In this document: positions 17,613 to 28,200 of the stretch, in pieces
How positions within the stretch are numbered: position 1 is the first letter of the stretch
How the letters are laid out: every line of letters starts with the position of its first letter
Notes under the pieces: generated by a model
What the model was told of the DNA's origin: nothing
Databases searched by the model: none
What the model saw: the letters and a program-made list of their open reading frames with translations, nothing else
Position numbers and translations under genes: made by a program
Assembly (NCBI GenBank): GCA_903840265.1
Contig: CAIMFH010000082.1
Coordinates: 1-64,000 of the forward strand
Reading direction: 5' to 3'
Source: an uncultured Schlesneria sp.
GTDB lineage: Bacteria; Planctomycetota; Planctomycetia; Planctomycetales; Planctomycetaceae
DNA length: 64,000 bases

Positions 17613-19652
17613 TCAAACGTTGGAGATCGCGGCAATTTCTTCGGAGGTTTGCCGCTCCGACTCTTGCGGTGGTCTGCGGGGAAATTGCCCCACCAGACTC
17701 GGAAGTGACGAGAGCGAATTGTCGATGTACGAATGATGCCAGAGTTGCGTCGACACGACACCAACTAGGCACATTTCGATCGACATTCGCAGCAACGAAC
17801 CTCGCCGCAACTTTTGCACTTCATGACGCCAGCGGATGACGTTCGCTGGATCGAAATAACCTGATCTTCTGAGCGACTCTTCGCTAAGCAACTCTTCCAC
17901 GTAAGTCGGCGTCGTCCCCTTGGCTCCGCCGGGTGGACACAACGACTCCCACGGTGTCAGAAACATCGCTTTGCGTCGTCGCGACATCGTCTTGGGCAAC
18001 CATTTGTCGGCGACGGCCCTCAGCAAGAACTTGTCCTGAAGTCCGCGGAGCTTCCATCGCGATTGCAGCTTAGCGCAGAAGTCGAACAGATCTTCGTCCA
18101 GAAACGGATGCCGCATCTCGACCGAGGCATTCATACAGGCGCGGTCCCCCTTGGAACTCAATAGCATGCCCGAGAGTAACGTCCGTGAAGTGAGGTACAA
18201 TCCTTGATTCAGCGGAGCCCACTTCTTCATCCGATCCGGGTTCAGACCCATCTCTGCGAACGACGAATGCCCCAGCGCACGCTCGCGCATCTGCTCGCTG
18301 TAAAAATCAAAGCGCGGAGTGAAGACTCGGCCGAAGGCATCGAACGCTGCATTGTACCGGCCACCCACCGATTGCATGTGTCCTTCAATATCGCTCCACG
18401 GATAATTTGGCGTGGCAAATCGCGTGTACCATTTGCGGACCCGGGTCGAGAGGCCGGGGAGGATGTTCAGACGATCGCTCATCGAACTGGTCTTGAACCA
18501 GACGTAGCCAGCCAGCAGTTCATCGGCCCCCTGACCTGTCAGCGCGACCTTATAGCCATGCTCGCGGATCAACTGCGACAACCGAAGCACGGCCGCCGAA
18601 GCCGTGTCGATGACTGGTGCTTCCGCGGCACGAATGAGTGCTGGATACTGCTCCAAGATATCATTGTTTGAGCAACGCAGGACGACTGACTCTGATCCCA
18701 TGTGCCGCGATGACTGCGCAACATCGCCCGTTTCGTCCAATCGCGGATCATCGACAGAGACCGTGAACGTCTTGATGGGCCGGCCCAGGACATGGTTGGC
18801 CATTGCCACGACGAGGGTCGAATCGACACCTCCGCTCAGGCAACCGACGACTGGGACATCTGCTCGTAAGCGGCGATCAACCGATTGAATCATCAGGCGT
18901 TCAAATTCGTCGATGACAGCGTCATCGCTCAAGCTGACATCTTCCTGACCCCAATCGGGATAGTCGATTTCCCAATAAGTCTGATCTTCGAACTGGGCTG
19001 TGTTATCAACGGGATCGCGCTGAATGGAAAGATAATGACCCGGTAGCAGGGTCTGGATCCCTTCGAAGCAGGTGGCTGGGCCTGGCACGGACATGCAGGT
19101 GAAGATCTGCTCGATGCCGCGCCAGTCGGCAACGGCTTGAACCATGCCCGATGCGAGCAGTGCTTTAATTTCGGAAGCGAACAGCAGCCACCCGTCACGC
19201 ACGGCCCAATAGACGGGGCAAATCCCGAACCGGTCACGTCCGATCACCAATCGCTGTGTTTTGTCATCCCAAATCGCGATGGCGAATTGGCCTCGCAGGT
19301 GATTCCAAAGCTCGTCGCCGTGATCTTCCCACAAGTGGACGGCGTTTTCGAGATCCGAATGAGTTGCAAATCGATGACCGCGATTTCGCAATTCAGCTCG
19401 TACATGTTCGTAGTCAAATAGTTCGCCATTGCCAACGGTCACTACTGATTCGTCTTCATTGACGAGCGGTTGCTGACCATCATTGAGACCGATGATGCTC
19501 AGCCGTCGGTGTCCTAATCCCAATCCCGGTCGGATAAGCAGGCCACTGTCATCAGGGCCGCGATGGATGAGTGCATTGGACATCGAACGAAGTGCATCGT
19601 GTGAGACAGGTCGATGTCCTGCCAGATCGATCATCCCGACGATTCCACACAC
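17613..19652 (-). CDS. asnB: Asparagine synthetase (glutamine-hydrolysing)
   Basis: 679 residues from the GTG at 19652. GGGAGG lies just upstream, and this start puts the catalytic nucleophile at position 2 (Met-Cys-Gly-Ile-Val-Gly), as class II amidotransferases require. The N-terminal glutaminase domain (about 1-210) shows HRGPDDSG, LGHRRLSI and RGQFAIAIWD. The C-terminal synthetase domain has the PP-loop SGGVDSTLVVAM near residue 272 and GQGADELLAGY. It makes asparagine from aspartate, ATP and glutamine nitrogen. The glutaminase loop reads GNGELFDYE where most members have NGEIYNY. Longer members of this family also amidate sugars or peptides, so a role beyond asparagine supply is possible. 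Confidence 0.93.
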   Translation of the reverse strand: MCGIVGMIDLAGHRPVSHDALRSMSNALIHRGPDDSGLLIRPGLGLGHRRLSIIGLNDGQQPLVNEDESVVTVGNGELFDYEHVRAELRNRGHRFATHSDLENAVHLWEDHGDELWNHLRGQFAIAIWDDKTQRLVIGRDRFGICPVYWAVRDGWLLFASEIKALLASGMVQAVADWRGIEQIFTCMSVPGPATCFEGIQTLLPGHYLSIQRDPVDNTAQFEDQTYWEIDYPDWGQEDVSLSDDAVIDEFERLMIQSVDRRLRADVPVVGCLSGGVDSTLVVAMANHVLGRPIKTFTVSVDDPRLDETGDVAQSSRHMGSESVVLRCSNNDILEQYPALIRAAEAPVIDTASAAVLRLSQLIREHGYKVALTGQGADELLAGYVWFKTSSMSDRLNILPGLSTRVRKWYTRFATPNYPWSDIEGHMQSVGGRYNAAFDAFGRVFTPRFDFYSEQMRERALGHSSFAEMGLNPDRMKKWAPLNQGLYLTSRTLLSGMLLSSKGDRACMNASVEMRHPFLDEDLFDFCAKLQSRWKLRGLQDKFLLRAVADKWLPKTMSRRRKAMFLTPWESLCPPGGAKGTTPTYVEELLSEESLRRSGYFDPANVIRWRHEVQKLRRGSLLRMSIEMCLVGVVSTQLWHHSYIDNSLSSLPSLVGQFPRRPPQESERQTSEEIAAISNV

Positions 19653-20035
19653 GTTCGCCTCCCTACGGGATATTCGTGTCAGCCGATGATTTAATGCATG
19701 GCTGCAATGAAGGTTGTAAGAAGACGATGGAACCCATCGTGGCACGCTAGCCGATAACTTGATCGACTCGTCGGCCTTGCTCGCCTTGGGCCGATTCACC
19801 ACACCGTAATGGCCAATAGTTTAACGCGTGTCGCGCTGCGGGCAACTGTCGAGAGGGACGAAGGCGTTGAGAGCAGCCGCGATGCTGATACCGCGGTAGT
19901 GGGTGCAGATGGGTTACTGGGGGTTCTGAGTCGTGTGGGGGCTGTGTTTTGCGGGTAATTGCCCCACGCACGGAGCGGCAAGGTTGTGGCAACGTATTTG
20001 TAGGGAGATTGCCGTGTCTACGTAATTGTTACGCC
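19653..20035. other. Intergenic region between asnB and ftsK
   Basis: 383 bases downstream of ftsK and upstream of asnB, both on the minus strand. I see no gene. A GTGGGG/CCCCAC pairing (about 19935-19967) could form a weak hairpin after ftsK without a T-run. The asnB promoter must lie here, but I could not place it. Confidence 0.5.
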
Positions 20036-22498
20036 TTATCGGGTCGCAACCATGTCGCGGGATTCTTCCCACTGATCCATGGTCATGACGACTTCGCGGG
20101 CCTGGCTGCCATTGAAGGTGCCGACGATTCCATCTTCGGCCATCCAGTCGATCATGCGAGCCCCGCGGCCGTAGCCGACTCCCAACGCTCGCTGGAGCAG
20201 TGACACACTACCGCGGCCTTCACGAATGACGACTTCGACGGCTTGTTCGTACAAGTCATCTCGATCGCGCGGTTCGCTGCCACCTTTGCCACCCTTAGTT
20301 GGACCAGATGACACTTGGAGCTGCATCAGCTCAGGATCATATTCCGGCTGCGAATCTGCGAAGAACTCGATCACGCGGTTGACTTCGTCATCGCTGACAT
20401 ACGTTCCCTGGGCACGACGCAACGTGCTCGTGCCGGGAGCCATATACAGCAAGTCGCCGTTCCCCAGCAACTTGTCCGCACCCATCTCGTCCAGCACAAC
20501 ACGGCTGTCCATCCGGCTGGCGACCTGGAACGAAATTCGTGCAGGCAGGTTCGACTTGATCAAGCCGGTGATCACATCGACGGTTGGCTTTTGGGTGGCG
20601 AGGACCAGATGGATTCCGACGGCGCGTGACTTCTGAGCCAGGCGGATGATGTGTCCTTCGACGTCCTTGCCCGAGGTCATCATCATGTCGGCCATTTCGT
20701 CGGCGATGATGACGATGTACGGCATCGTTTCCGGGATCAATTCGGCTTCTGGCGAATCGGGATCGATATCCAGCTTGCGTAAGACTTTGTCCTTGCCCAG
20801 TTGGTTGTAGCTATCCAAGTGGCGGACACCGACGCGGGCCAGCAATTCGTAGCGTTCTTCCATCTTGTCGACGGCCCAGCCCAAGACCGCTTCGGCCTTC
20901 TTCATGTCGGTGATGACCGGATGCATCAAGTGTGGGATGCGGCTGTACGGCGACAGCTCAACCATCTTGGGGTCGATCATCAGCATCTTGACTTGTTCGG
21001 GGCTGCGAGTGAGCAGCATCGACAGGATCAGCGTATTCAAGCACACGCTCTTACCCGTCCCGGTACGACCGGCGATCAGCAAATGAGGCATCTTGCACAT
21101 GTCGATGACGACGGGCTTACCACTGACATCCTTGCCCAGGAACATCGGGATGCCCTTGCCGTCGAAATCTTTCTGGCTGATCTGCAGGAGTTCTTTCAGT
21201 CGCACCATCACGCGCACGTCGTTGGGGACTTCGACCCCGACAGTGTTTTTACCGGGAATCGGTGCGACAACACGGACAGAAGGAACGCGCAGGGCGATCG
21301 CGAGGTCGTCAGCAAGTGCTGTCACCTTCGATAGACGCAGGCCTTTTTCCAGTTCCAATTCAAACTGAGTAATGACCGGTCCCGTATCGATCTCGACGAC
21401 TTTGACATTCAGGCCGAAGTCTTCGAAAGTCCGTTCCAACGTTGCAGCGGCAAGCTGAGCTTTGGCCGCTAGCACGTCGTAGGGGAATGCTTCCGCATCT
21501 TCCAGCAACGAGGAATCGGGAAGCTGGAATGGGAGTCGCTCGACCGGCGCCGCAACGGGTTTGCTTGCGATCGCAGTCGCGGACTTCATGCCGACCGGTG
21601 GATTCACACGAATGGGTGCTCGGTCTGCTGCCAGCGTAAACGTCGTGCAGTCATCTGACTTTTCTGCAGCGACGATCGCCAATTTCTTGACGACGGGTGC
21701 CTTCGGGGGCAAATCCACCACAGGGGGGGCTTTCACCTTGAAGGGCATCGGAAGGATGTCTGCCAATGTCGGCTCAGCGATCACTTCCGGTTCTGGTTCG
21801 ACCACAGCGACCACCGGCAGTTCTTCCGGCATTGTGACAACTTCGGCCACTGCTGGTGAAACAGCGACAACCGGCGTGAAGGCCGGTTCTTCGATCACGG
21901 GTTCAGTCGTGATCGCGGTTGCGACCTTGGCGTTTCCAAATGCCAGGCGACCCCAGATCGTGATCGGCAGCAGGACAAGGCTGAGCGATGTCCGTACCAA
22001 GTGCTGTTCGCCAGTGAGCAATAGCCCGGCAAGAAACATGGAACTGAGCAACAACAAGCTACCGGTCCGCGAGAAATTCGCGTCGAGGAGGATGGTTCCC
22101 CATGCTCCGACGTAGCCCCCACTGCCTGCCATCGAACCGATCATACGGAGCGGCATGAACCATTGAGCGACGATGCAGGCGGCAGTGACAATCACTCCCG
22201 CACCAAACAACTTCAGCAGTGGATCGCCAGAGTTATCGCGAGCGAACAAGCGGATGTCGGCCACGACGATGACTGCCAACAGCAGGTACGCTCCAAAGCC
22301 GAACGCTGTGATCAATGCTTGAGCGACCGAAGCGCCGTACACACCGCCGAGATTGATCGGAGTCGTTCGGGCCGGGTAAACGCTGAATGACGGTGGATCG
22401 GCGGGGTCGAAGCTCACCAGGCTCAAGCCGACAAACACCGCGAGCGCAAGAAGCGCGAGCGCGAGTAAATCGGTTTTCAGGCGAGCGTAGTCGAACAT
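20036..22498 (-). CDS. ftsK: DNA translocase FtsK/SpoIIIE
   Basis: 820 residues from the ATG at 22498, which has GAGGAAA upstream. Four membrane helices occupy about residues 8-190, the usual FtsK anchor at the division septum. A Val/Pro/Ala/Glu-rich linker follows (about 200-340), then the motor: alpha domain from about 345, Walker A in GRTGTGKSVCLNT near 476, Walker B IVIIADEMADMMM, and the C-terminal gamma winged helix (YEQAVEVVIREGRGSVSLLQ) that reads KOPS-like sites. It pumps the chromosome terminus through the closing septum. Some planctomycetes lack ftsZ but keep ftsK, consistent with a chromosome segregation role. Confidence 0.96.
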   Translation of the reverse strand: MFDYARLKTDLLALALLALAVFVGLSLVSFDPADPPSFSVYPARTTPINLGGVYGASVAQALITAFGFGAYLLLAVIVVADIRLFARDNSGDPLLKLFGAGVIVTAACIVAQWFMPLRMIGSMAGSGGYVGAWGTILLDANFSRTGSLLLLSSMFLAGLLLTGEQHLVRTSLSLVLLPITIWGRLAFGNAKVATAITTEPVIEEPAFTPVVAVSPAVAEVVTMPEELPVVAVVEPEPEVIAEPTLADILPMPFKVKAPPVVDLPPKAPVVKKLAIVAAEKSDDCTTFTLAADRAPIRVNPPVGMKSATAIASKPVAAPVERLPFQLPDSSLLEDAEAFPYDVLAAKAQLAAATLERTFEDFGLNVKVVEIDTGPVITQFELELEKGLRLSKVTALADDLAIALRVPSVRVVAPIPGKNTVGVEVPNDVRVMVRLKELLQISQKDFDGKGIPMFLGKDVSGKPVVIDMCKMPHLLIAGRTGTGKSVCLNTLILSMLLTRSPEQVKMLMIDPKMVELSPYSRIPHLMHPVITDMKKAEAVLGWAVDKMEERYELLARVGVRHLDSYNQLGKDKVLRKLDIDPDSPEAELIPETMPYIVIIADEMADMMMTSGKDVEGHIIRLAQKSRAVGIHLVLATQKPTVDVITGLIKSNLPARISFQVASRMDSRVVLDEMGADKLLGNGDLLYMAPGTSTLRRAQGTYVSDDEVNRVIEFFADSQPEYDPELMQLQVSSGPTKGGKGGSEPRDRDDLYEQAVEVVIREGRGSVSLLQRALGVGYGRGARMIDWMAEDGIVGTFNGSQAREVVMTMDQWEESRDMVATR

Positions 22499-22833
22499 GA
22501 TTTCCTCACAGCACTCCGCAATCGCCCCGGAACTGGCAAGCAGTTCCGAAGGTCGACGGACCACTGTTTCCGCACAATCGGCAAACCTTCCCACCCGGAC
22601 CTGATGTCGCGTCTGGGGTCAGGGGAAACCTAGCACCGGTTTTGAAGTGAGGTTGAAGAAAGTCACCGCGGCGCGTGGCGATTCGGCAACACGAGCCTCC
22701 GATGACAACGGTTGTTTCGGAATTGACGGCAAAAACCTGGTTCGAGAAGAGACTTTCCGAGAACGAAGTGGTACTCTTTGATGCCTTCTGGAATGCCTCG
22801 TGGTCAACGATTTGCCGATTCATGGAGTCTCCA
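22499..22833. other. Intergenic region between divergent ftsK and the DUF1501 gene
   Basis: 335 bases. The plus-strand frame of the DUF1501 gene is open through much of it, but this stretch lacks protein character and the true leader peptide begins downstream. It should hold both promoters; none could be assigned. Confidence 0.45.
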
Positions 22834-24255
22834 ATGACCCGCCCCAGAACCGATTTTCCCTTATTTTCCGATGCGATTTCTCGTCGCAGTTTGCTGCAAG
22901 CCGCGGGACTCGGTGCCCTCCCCTTGGGGTTGCCCGGAATGGTCGCGGCCGGTGTCGACGAGAAGCGAGGTCTGGGACGCGGAGCCACGAAGTCCTGCAT
23001 CTTCATCTTGCTGTGCGGTGGCCCCAGCCAACTCGACACGTGGGACTTGAAACCAGAAGCTCCGGATACGATTCGCGGGCCTTACCAGCCGATCTCGACC
23101 AAAGTTCCGGGGATGCAAATCAGCGAGTTGCATACTCGCATGGCGCAGATGACGGACGACTTCTGCCTGATTCGGTCGATGACGCACGTCGGAAACATCA
23201 GCAATCACTTTGACGCGATGCATCATTGCCTGAGCGGCCAGTCCGAAGCACCCACTGACGCCCCCTATATTGGTTCGATCCTGGCGCGAGTTCGACCAAA
23301 CGATCGGACGATTGCTCCTTATGTCTGGTTGATTAAATGCGTTGGCGACCCCGTTTTCTGCGCACCGAACATTGGAATTGGCGGACATTTGGGAGCGGCT
23401 TACAGTCCGTTGTTCGTCGGCTCGGCGGCGAACCATCCGGCGATGCCCGAGTTCAAAGCGCCCGATGAATTGCAGGCCGCTGTGATTGCTGCTCGCATGT
23501 CAGACCGCCGTCGATTGCTGGAGGGACTAAGTCCCTCGGAAGGGGCCAATCAGATCCACCGCGCGACCAAAGATTGGCAGGATCTGCATCAGCGCGCGTT
23601 TGAGCTGACTGCCGGTTCTGAGGCTCGTGAGCCGTTCCAGTTGGGTCGTGAATCGACGTCTGTTCGCGAGCGATACGGGATGCATCCTCTGGGGCAAAAT
23701 CTGCTGCTGGCGCGGCGACTGGTCGAGGCCGGGGTTGGCTTTGTCACCGTCAATGGGTGGACGGGGACAGCACCGGACGGCGGCGGCGGGGCACCCAGTT
23801 CCAGTTGGGACATGCATGGCGGCGAAATGGGAATGGGGAGCGCCTTCGGAAATGGTTCTTACGGAATGGGCTGGTGTCTGCCCAAATTGGATCAGGCCCT
23901 TTCCGGGTTGCTCGGAGATCTTAAGGATCGAGGCATGCTGGAAAACACGATGGTCGTCTGTCTGGGCGAATTCGGCCGCACTCCCGTGATCAATGCTCCC
24001 GGCACCAATCCCGGACGCCAGCACTGGCCGACTTGCTTCTCGGCGATCCTCGCAGGCGGCGGTATTCGAGGTGGTGTTGTCTACGGGGAATCAGACAAGC
24101 ATGCCGCGTATGTCAAAGATCGCCCTGTTCGGCCGCAGGATCTGGGGGCCACGATCTTCCATTCGCTCGGTGTTCCACTACATACTCGTCTGGGCAAAGA
24201 CGGGTTCACACGACCGCTCTCGACTGGCGAACCGTTGTTGGATCTGTTCGGCTAG
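22834..24255 (+). CDS. DUF1501 domain-containing secreted protein
   Basis: 473 residues from the ATG at 22834; an ATG four codons upstream is an alternative. A twin-arginine-type leader is visible (SRRSLLQAAGLGALPLGLPG), pointing to Tat export. The DUF1501 domain follows, with its typical start (KSCIFILLCGGPSQLDTWDLKP) and the later GEFGRTPVIN, which resembles the metal-binding core of the alkaline phosphatase/sulfatase fold. The biochemical role is unproven. In planctomycetes this family normally sits next to a DUF1549/DUF1553 cytochrome-like partner, but here neither neighbour is one, so it is a solitary copy. Confidence 0.93.
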   Translation: MTRPRTDFPLFSDAISRRSLLQAAGLGALPLGLPGMVAAGVDEKRGLGRGATKSCIFILLCGGPSQLDTWDLKPEAPDTIRGPYQPISTKVPGMQISELHTRMAQMTDDFCLIRSMTHVGNISNHFDAMHHCLSGQSEAPTDAPYIGSILARVRPNDRTIAPYVWLIKCVGDPVFCAPNIGIGGHLGAAYSPLFVGSAANHPAMPEFKAPDELQAAVIAARMSDRRRLLEGLSPSEGANQIHRATKDWQDLHQRAFELTAGSEAREPFQLGRESTSVRERYGMHPLGQNLLLARRLVEAGVGFVTVNGWTGTAPDGGGGAPSSSWDMHGGEMGMGSAFGNGSYGMGWCLPKLDQALSGLLGDLKDRGMLENTMVVCLGEFGRTPVINAPGTNPGRQHWPTCFSAILAGGGIRGGVVYGESDKHAAYVKDRPVRPQDLGATIFHSLGVPLHTRLGKDGFTRPLSTGEPLLDLFG

Positions 24256-24312
24256 CGACATAAGATCCACGACAACTGAAGTTCGTTCAAAATCCTCCCG
24301 CATTCTATTCGC

Positions 24313-24702
24313 ATGGAAATCTTCGACTGCAACTTCGTCGTCGCGAATAAGAGAACCTTGCTTCACAAGACGATCACAGTGCGCGCGGCGCTGGCTGTCC
24401 AGAATCACTGCTGGCTGCGCGACAAAACTGCGGCAGATGTCTACGCTCGGTCAATCGTGTTGGATTGTCCGGGACTAGCGAACGAGTTGTCTCATCCACC
24501 CACAGGATCAAACCCGCGAATCGGCGGACCCTTGGCACCCTATGGCTTTGACGAAGTCGAAGTCAGCGGTGTCTTGCGGCGGTCACCGTATCCTGAGTTC
24601 GAAGCGATGCTGGCCGCGCTGACATCAGTGATATTGATCGGATACGAAGGACGAAGGATTCCGGTCGCGCTGACGGCGGTCGCCAAAGCACAGATCACTT
24701 AA
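24313..24702 (+). CDS. Hypothetical protein
   Basis: 129 residues, unrecognised. It starts with an ATG 58 bases after the DUF1501 stop and shows no clear ribosome binding site. The sequence has ordinary globular composition (VRAALAVQNHCWLRDKTAADVYARSIV and a later FEAMLAALTSVILIGYEGRRIPVAL), with no signal peptide or membrane segment. An overlapping minus-strand frame at 24178-24408 has no better claim. It may be a real small planctomycete gene or a chance frame. Confidence 0.45.
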   Translation: MEIFDCNFVVANKRTLLHKTITVRAALAVQNHCWLRDKTAADVYARSIVLDCPGLANELSHPPTGSNPRIGGPLAPYGFDEVEVSGVLRRSPYPEFEAMLAALTSVILIGYEGRRIPVALTAVAKAQIT

Positions 24703-24756
24703 TGCGGCGCGGTCGTTGCGATGGAGGTCTCTCAATTCTCGAAGCTTGTCGCACGG

Positions 24757-25170
24757 CTATTTTGTTGTCTTGCTGGGCGGAAGTGAGCAGGTACCGGATT
24801 CACAACGTCCCGTGAGCCACAGTCGATTCCTTGCGAAAACTTTGTAGCCAACGCCTAAGAGTTGAGAAATCACTGGCCAGCGACTGATCCAAACGAGCGG
24901 CCCGAGCCCCACGGCGGCATACAGACGGCGAAAGACTTCCACCCCGATGACCCAAGTTCCGTCGGGTAGCCGTCCGTAAATCTGGGCCATCAATTCGTCC
25001 TGCGATTTGCCAACGTCCGCCGCGACAAACAAGGGATCATGAATGTCTGTAAACTTGATCCTGCTACGGCGATCCCACTTTCGCAGCAGGCCCATTTCAC
25101 GGACACACAATGGGCAACCGCCGTCGAAAAAGACTTCGATGTCGTAGGGGTGATGGTTCACTGTAGCCAC
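24757..25170 (-). CDS. DCC family (DUF393) thiol-disulfide oxidoreductase-like protein
   Basis: 137 residues of the DUF393/DCC family. The name-giving motif is intact: [16 protein letters not shown] near residues 14-29, with a CxxC pair that resembles a thioredoxin active site. The central segment [25 protein letters not shown] and the C-terminal WP-containing stretch are typical. The C-terminus carries two further Cys (CESGTC). The role is inferred to be thiol redox chemistry in the cytoplasm; no substrate is known. It lies downstream of the helicase gene on the same strand with a 94-base gap that includes a hairpin. Confidence 0.88.
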   Translation of the reverse strand: MATVNHHPYDIEVFFDGGCPLCVREMGLLRKWDRRSRIKFTDIHDPLFVAADVGKSQDELMAQIYGRLPDGTWVIGVEVFRRLYAAVGLGPLVWISRWPVISQLLGVGYKVFARNRLWLTGRCESGTCSLPPSKTTK

Positions 25171-25230
25171 GGAATACCTTCCAGTTTGGACACGACTCGC
25201 CGAGGTAACCGAGGAATCGTGGTGATCATT

Positions 25231-25256
25231 AACGCGGCTTAGCCGAGCGTTTTTTT
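25231..25256 (+). terminator. Hairpin followed by a seven-T run
   Basis: AACGC-GGC paired with GCC-GCGTT (two-base bulge) around a TTA loop, then T7 at 25250-25256 on the plus strand. No strong plus-strand gene ends close by (the nearest ends at 24702), so it may be a chance structure or end a transcript running opposite to the helicase gene. Confidence 0.35.
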
Positions 25257-25264
25257 ACTGATCT

Positions 25265-28200
25265 TCAGGGTGCCGGAACGACGGGAATCGCTTCGGGATC
25301 TGGATCGCTGTCGGCAATCCGTGTGGCTTCCGTAACGTATTGGCGTAGATGCCCTTCCGGATCGCGAAAGAACTGGGGAGTCCAACAGCGAACCAGTTGC
25401 CACCCCTGCTCTTCCAGTACTGCTGTGCGAAACACATCCCAGGTGACTGGATCATCCGTATTGGCAAACCGCGTCCCGTCGCACAAGAGCCCGAGCGTAC
25501 GATCTTCAGGAAAGCGCGGATGATGGAATGCCACATCGACACAAAAGCCATCGTTACCCCAATGAGTGTCACTGCCGATGCTGTGACGCAAGGCGACCAA
25601 CTGCGCGAGTTGGCTGGCAAATTGCGATGACGCTTTCGATGAGCGTTCATTAACTTGTGAGGCCTGCGGATTGATCTGGCCGGGATCGTCTGATCGCCAT
25701 TGGCGATAAACATCGGACAAGCGTTCCGCATACGCCAGATAGGCGAAGAGCAGCCACCCGCCACCAGGGTGTTGTCCTTCGGGAATCGGGGGCAGGTTGC
25801 GATAGAGTTCGGCAGGAATCGAGGTCACCAGATGCACTTCGTCGCGCGCTCGAGTCACCAGCACATTGAGTCGTCGCCCTCCGCCTGCTTGGCCCAACGG
25901 ACCGAATCGCCGGTAGAAGCGGCCCTGCTTGTCGGGGCCGTAAGTGGTGCTGATGATCATGTGATCCCGTTCATCACCTTGAACGTTCTCCAGGTTCTTG
26001 ACGAACAAGCCTTCAAAGGCACCGGTCCCGACTCGATTGCGAGCCGCTCCGAGTCCTTCGGCGAAATCCGGATCTTCGGCGGCAAATTCGGCGAGAGCTT
26101 CCAGGATTTGATCGCGCTGCGTCAGATTGAAGCACGCGATTCCGATGGACGGAGGCTCCGATCGCCGCAACAAGTCAGCGACGATTTTGACGACTTGAGC
26201 TGCCTCGGCTGCGTTGGCGCGTTCTTCGTAAACGCCGCCGACGTGATAAAGCGAAATCGGTGCGAAACGAATGCGATTGCGTGGATGTCCGGGGATCGCT
26301 TGCAGGCGAGAACCATAGAATTGCTGATTACTGAACTCGACCAGGTCCGCATTGCGCGATCGGTAGTGAACGTCGAGATGGCTTTCCTGGATGTCCAGCG
26401 ACAGTGCGGCGGTCAGCAAGTCTTCGACTTCGCTCTGATGTGCCTCAAACAGATCCTGCTCAGTTTCAACATCGATGTTGTCGCTCGTCACCACGGCCGA
26501 TTCAAAAAAGCGAGTTGGCGGCAGTTGCTTCGGATCCCCCGCGATGACCACGCGTTTCGCCCGCGTCAGGACCGGCAAGGCTTCTTCAAGGCGACATTGC
26601 GAGGCTTCATCGAAGATGACGACATCAAACATTGCTTCTCTGGGGAAGATCTGAGCGACCGTTTCGGGGCTGGCCATCCAGACCGGACGCAGATCGAATA
26701 GCGGGTCGCCTCCTTCGATCTTGCTGCCGACCGCTACCACTTGTCGCAACCGCATGGCTCGCTCGCCGCGTGTCGTCAGCCGTCGTCTCAGGTCCGCTCC
26801 TGCACTGTTCAGTCTTGTTCCCGTCGAAGCCAGCAGGCGCTCCTGTTGTCGATGAATCCAGTAATCGAGAACAAGCTCTCGCACCAGAGGTTGTTTTTCC
26901 CCTTCCAATCGATGGACTTCGCGGAAAAGGTTCGATAATCGTGTCCCATCAAGACCCTGCAACTGCGGGTTCGATTTCAACCACTGGTCGATATCGGCCT
27001 TCAGGACCAGGTGGCGGACTTCGGTAATTGCGGCCTGAGAGTCGGAGCCTGTGGAAAGAGCTTGTTCAACGATCGCTCGTAGCGAACTCGGCAGTCCGTC
27101 TAGAATCGCTTGCAGGCGAAGCACTTCGCCGAGTGAGTCGAGACTGGTTGACAGCCGTTGCAACTCATTGCCGATCGACTCACCACAACAGGCTCGCTCC
27201 AGAGTCCCGCTCTGCCACTCGGGACGAAACAATCCTGAATCGGCCAGCTCGAGTCGTAGTTCCTCCAGCAGCTCGCCCCGAGATGTCGACGATTCAAGTG
27301 CATCCAGGAATTTGGGACTTCCACCGAGCAACGTCGTTTGCGCCGATTCTTTGATTGTCGTCAATGCTGAGTGGTGGCATTGGTTCAGAGTCTCGAATAG
27401 AAGTTCGAGGCGTTCGCATTGCTTCAAGAGAACCGCATCGTCGACGAGTGCTCCGGCGGTGTCGCGCTGCCGAGTTTTGTCTGTGAGTTGCTCCACCATG
27501 GCAGCGAGGAGTTCTCGCGAGGTCACTCCTATCAAGAACGCGAGCAACTGATTTGCGGATGCGGCATCTGGCGGCAGGCCGTAAGACAGTAAGATCGCCT
27601 GTGCGCGATGACGGACTCCAAAACTGAACCAGCCGTACCAGACACTGCAACACGTCAGATAAGCCTGGAGAGCTCCGATCTGAGCGGCGATGTCGCCGTG
27701 CGATGTCTTCTTGTCGGCAAGCACCAGCCCGAGTCTGGGATCCAACGCCGCCGACTCAATTGCCTTGCGAGCCGACCGCATGCTCTGCAGAAGGTCATCC
27801 GCACGTTTGATCTCTGCGAAACTCGCTTTCGCCCATCGCTTTCGCCACATCGGATCAACTTCGCCCAAGCAGTGTCTGAGACTTGCCACGAGGTTTTTGC
27901 GAGCCATCAATTGCTGAGGGAAACGCGTTGCCAATGCTTCCTCGTGACCGCTTGTGTTCTTCTGCTGGGGAACGATGAACGGGGGGATCGCCTCGTCACG
28001 AGTTCGGTCCAGTTCCCCCGCAATCGCCACCAATTCCGAGAGATACTCGCGGAGACGCGATGCGGGCTGTTCCAGAAAGGTTGCCAAGGGCATGCCGGCA
28101 CACTCTCTCCATGGATGCTGATTAAGACCGACTTGGATCGCCCGCGTGACGATGTCTCGCACCTCGGTCAGATGTTCGTCCAGCAATTCGACGGTCACAG

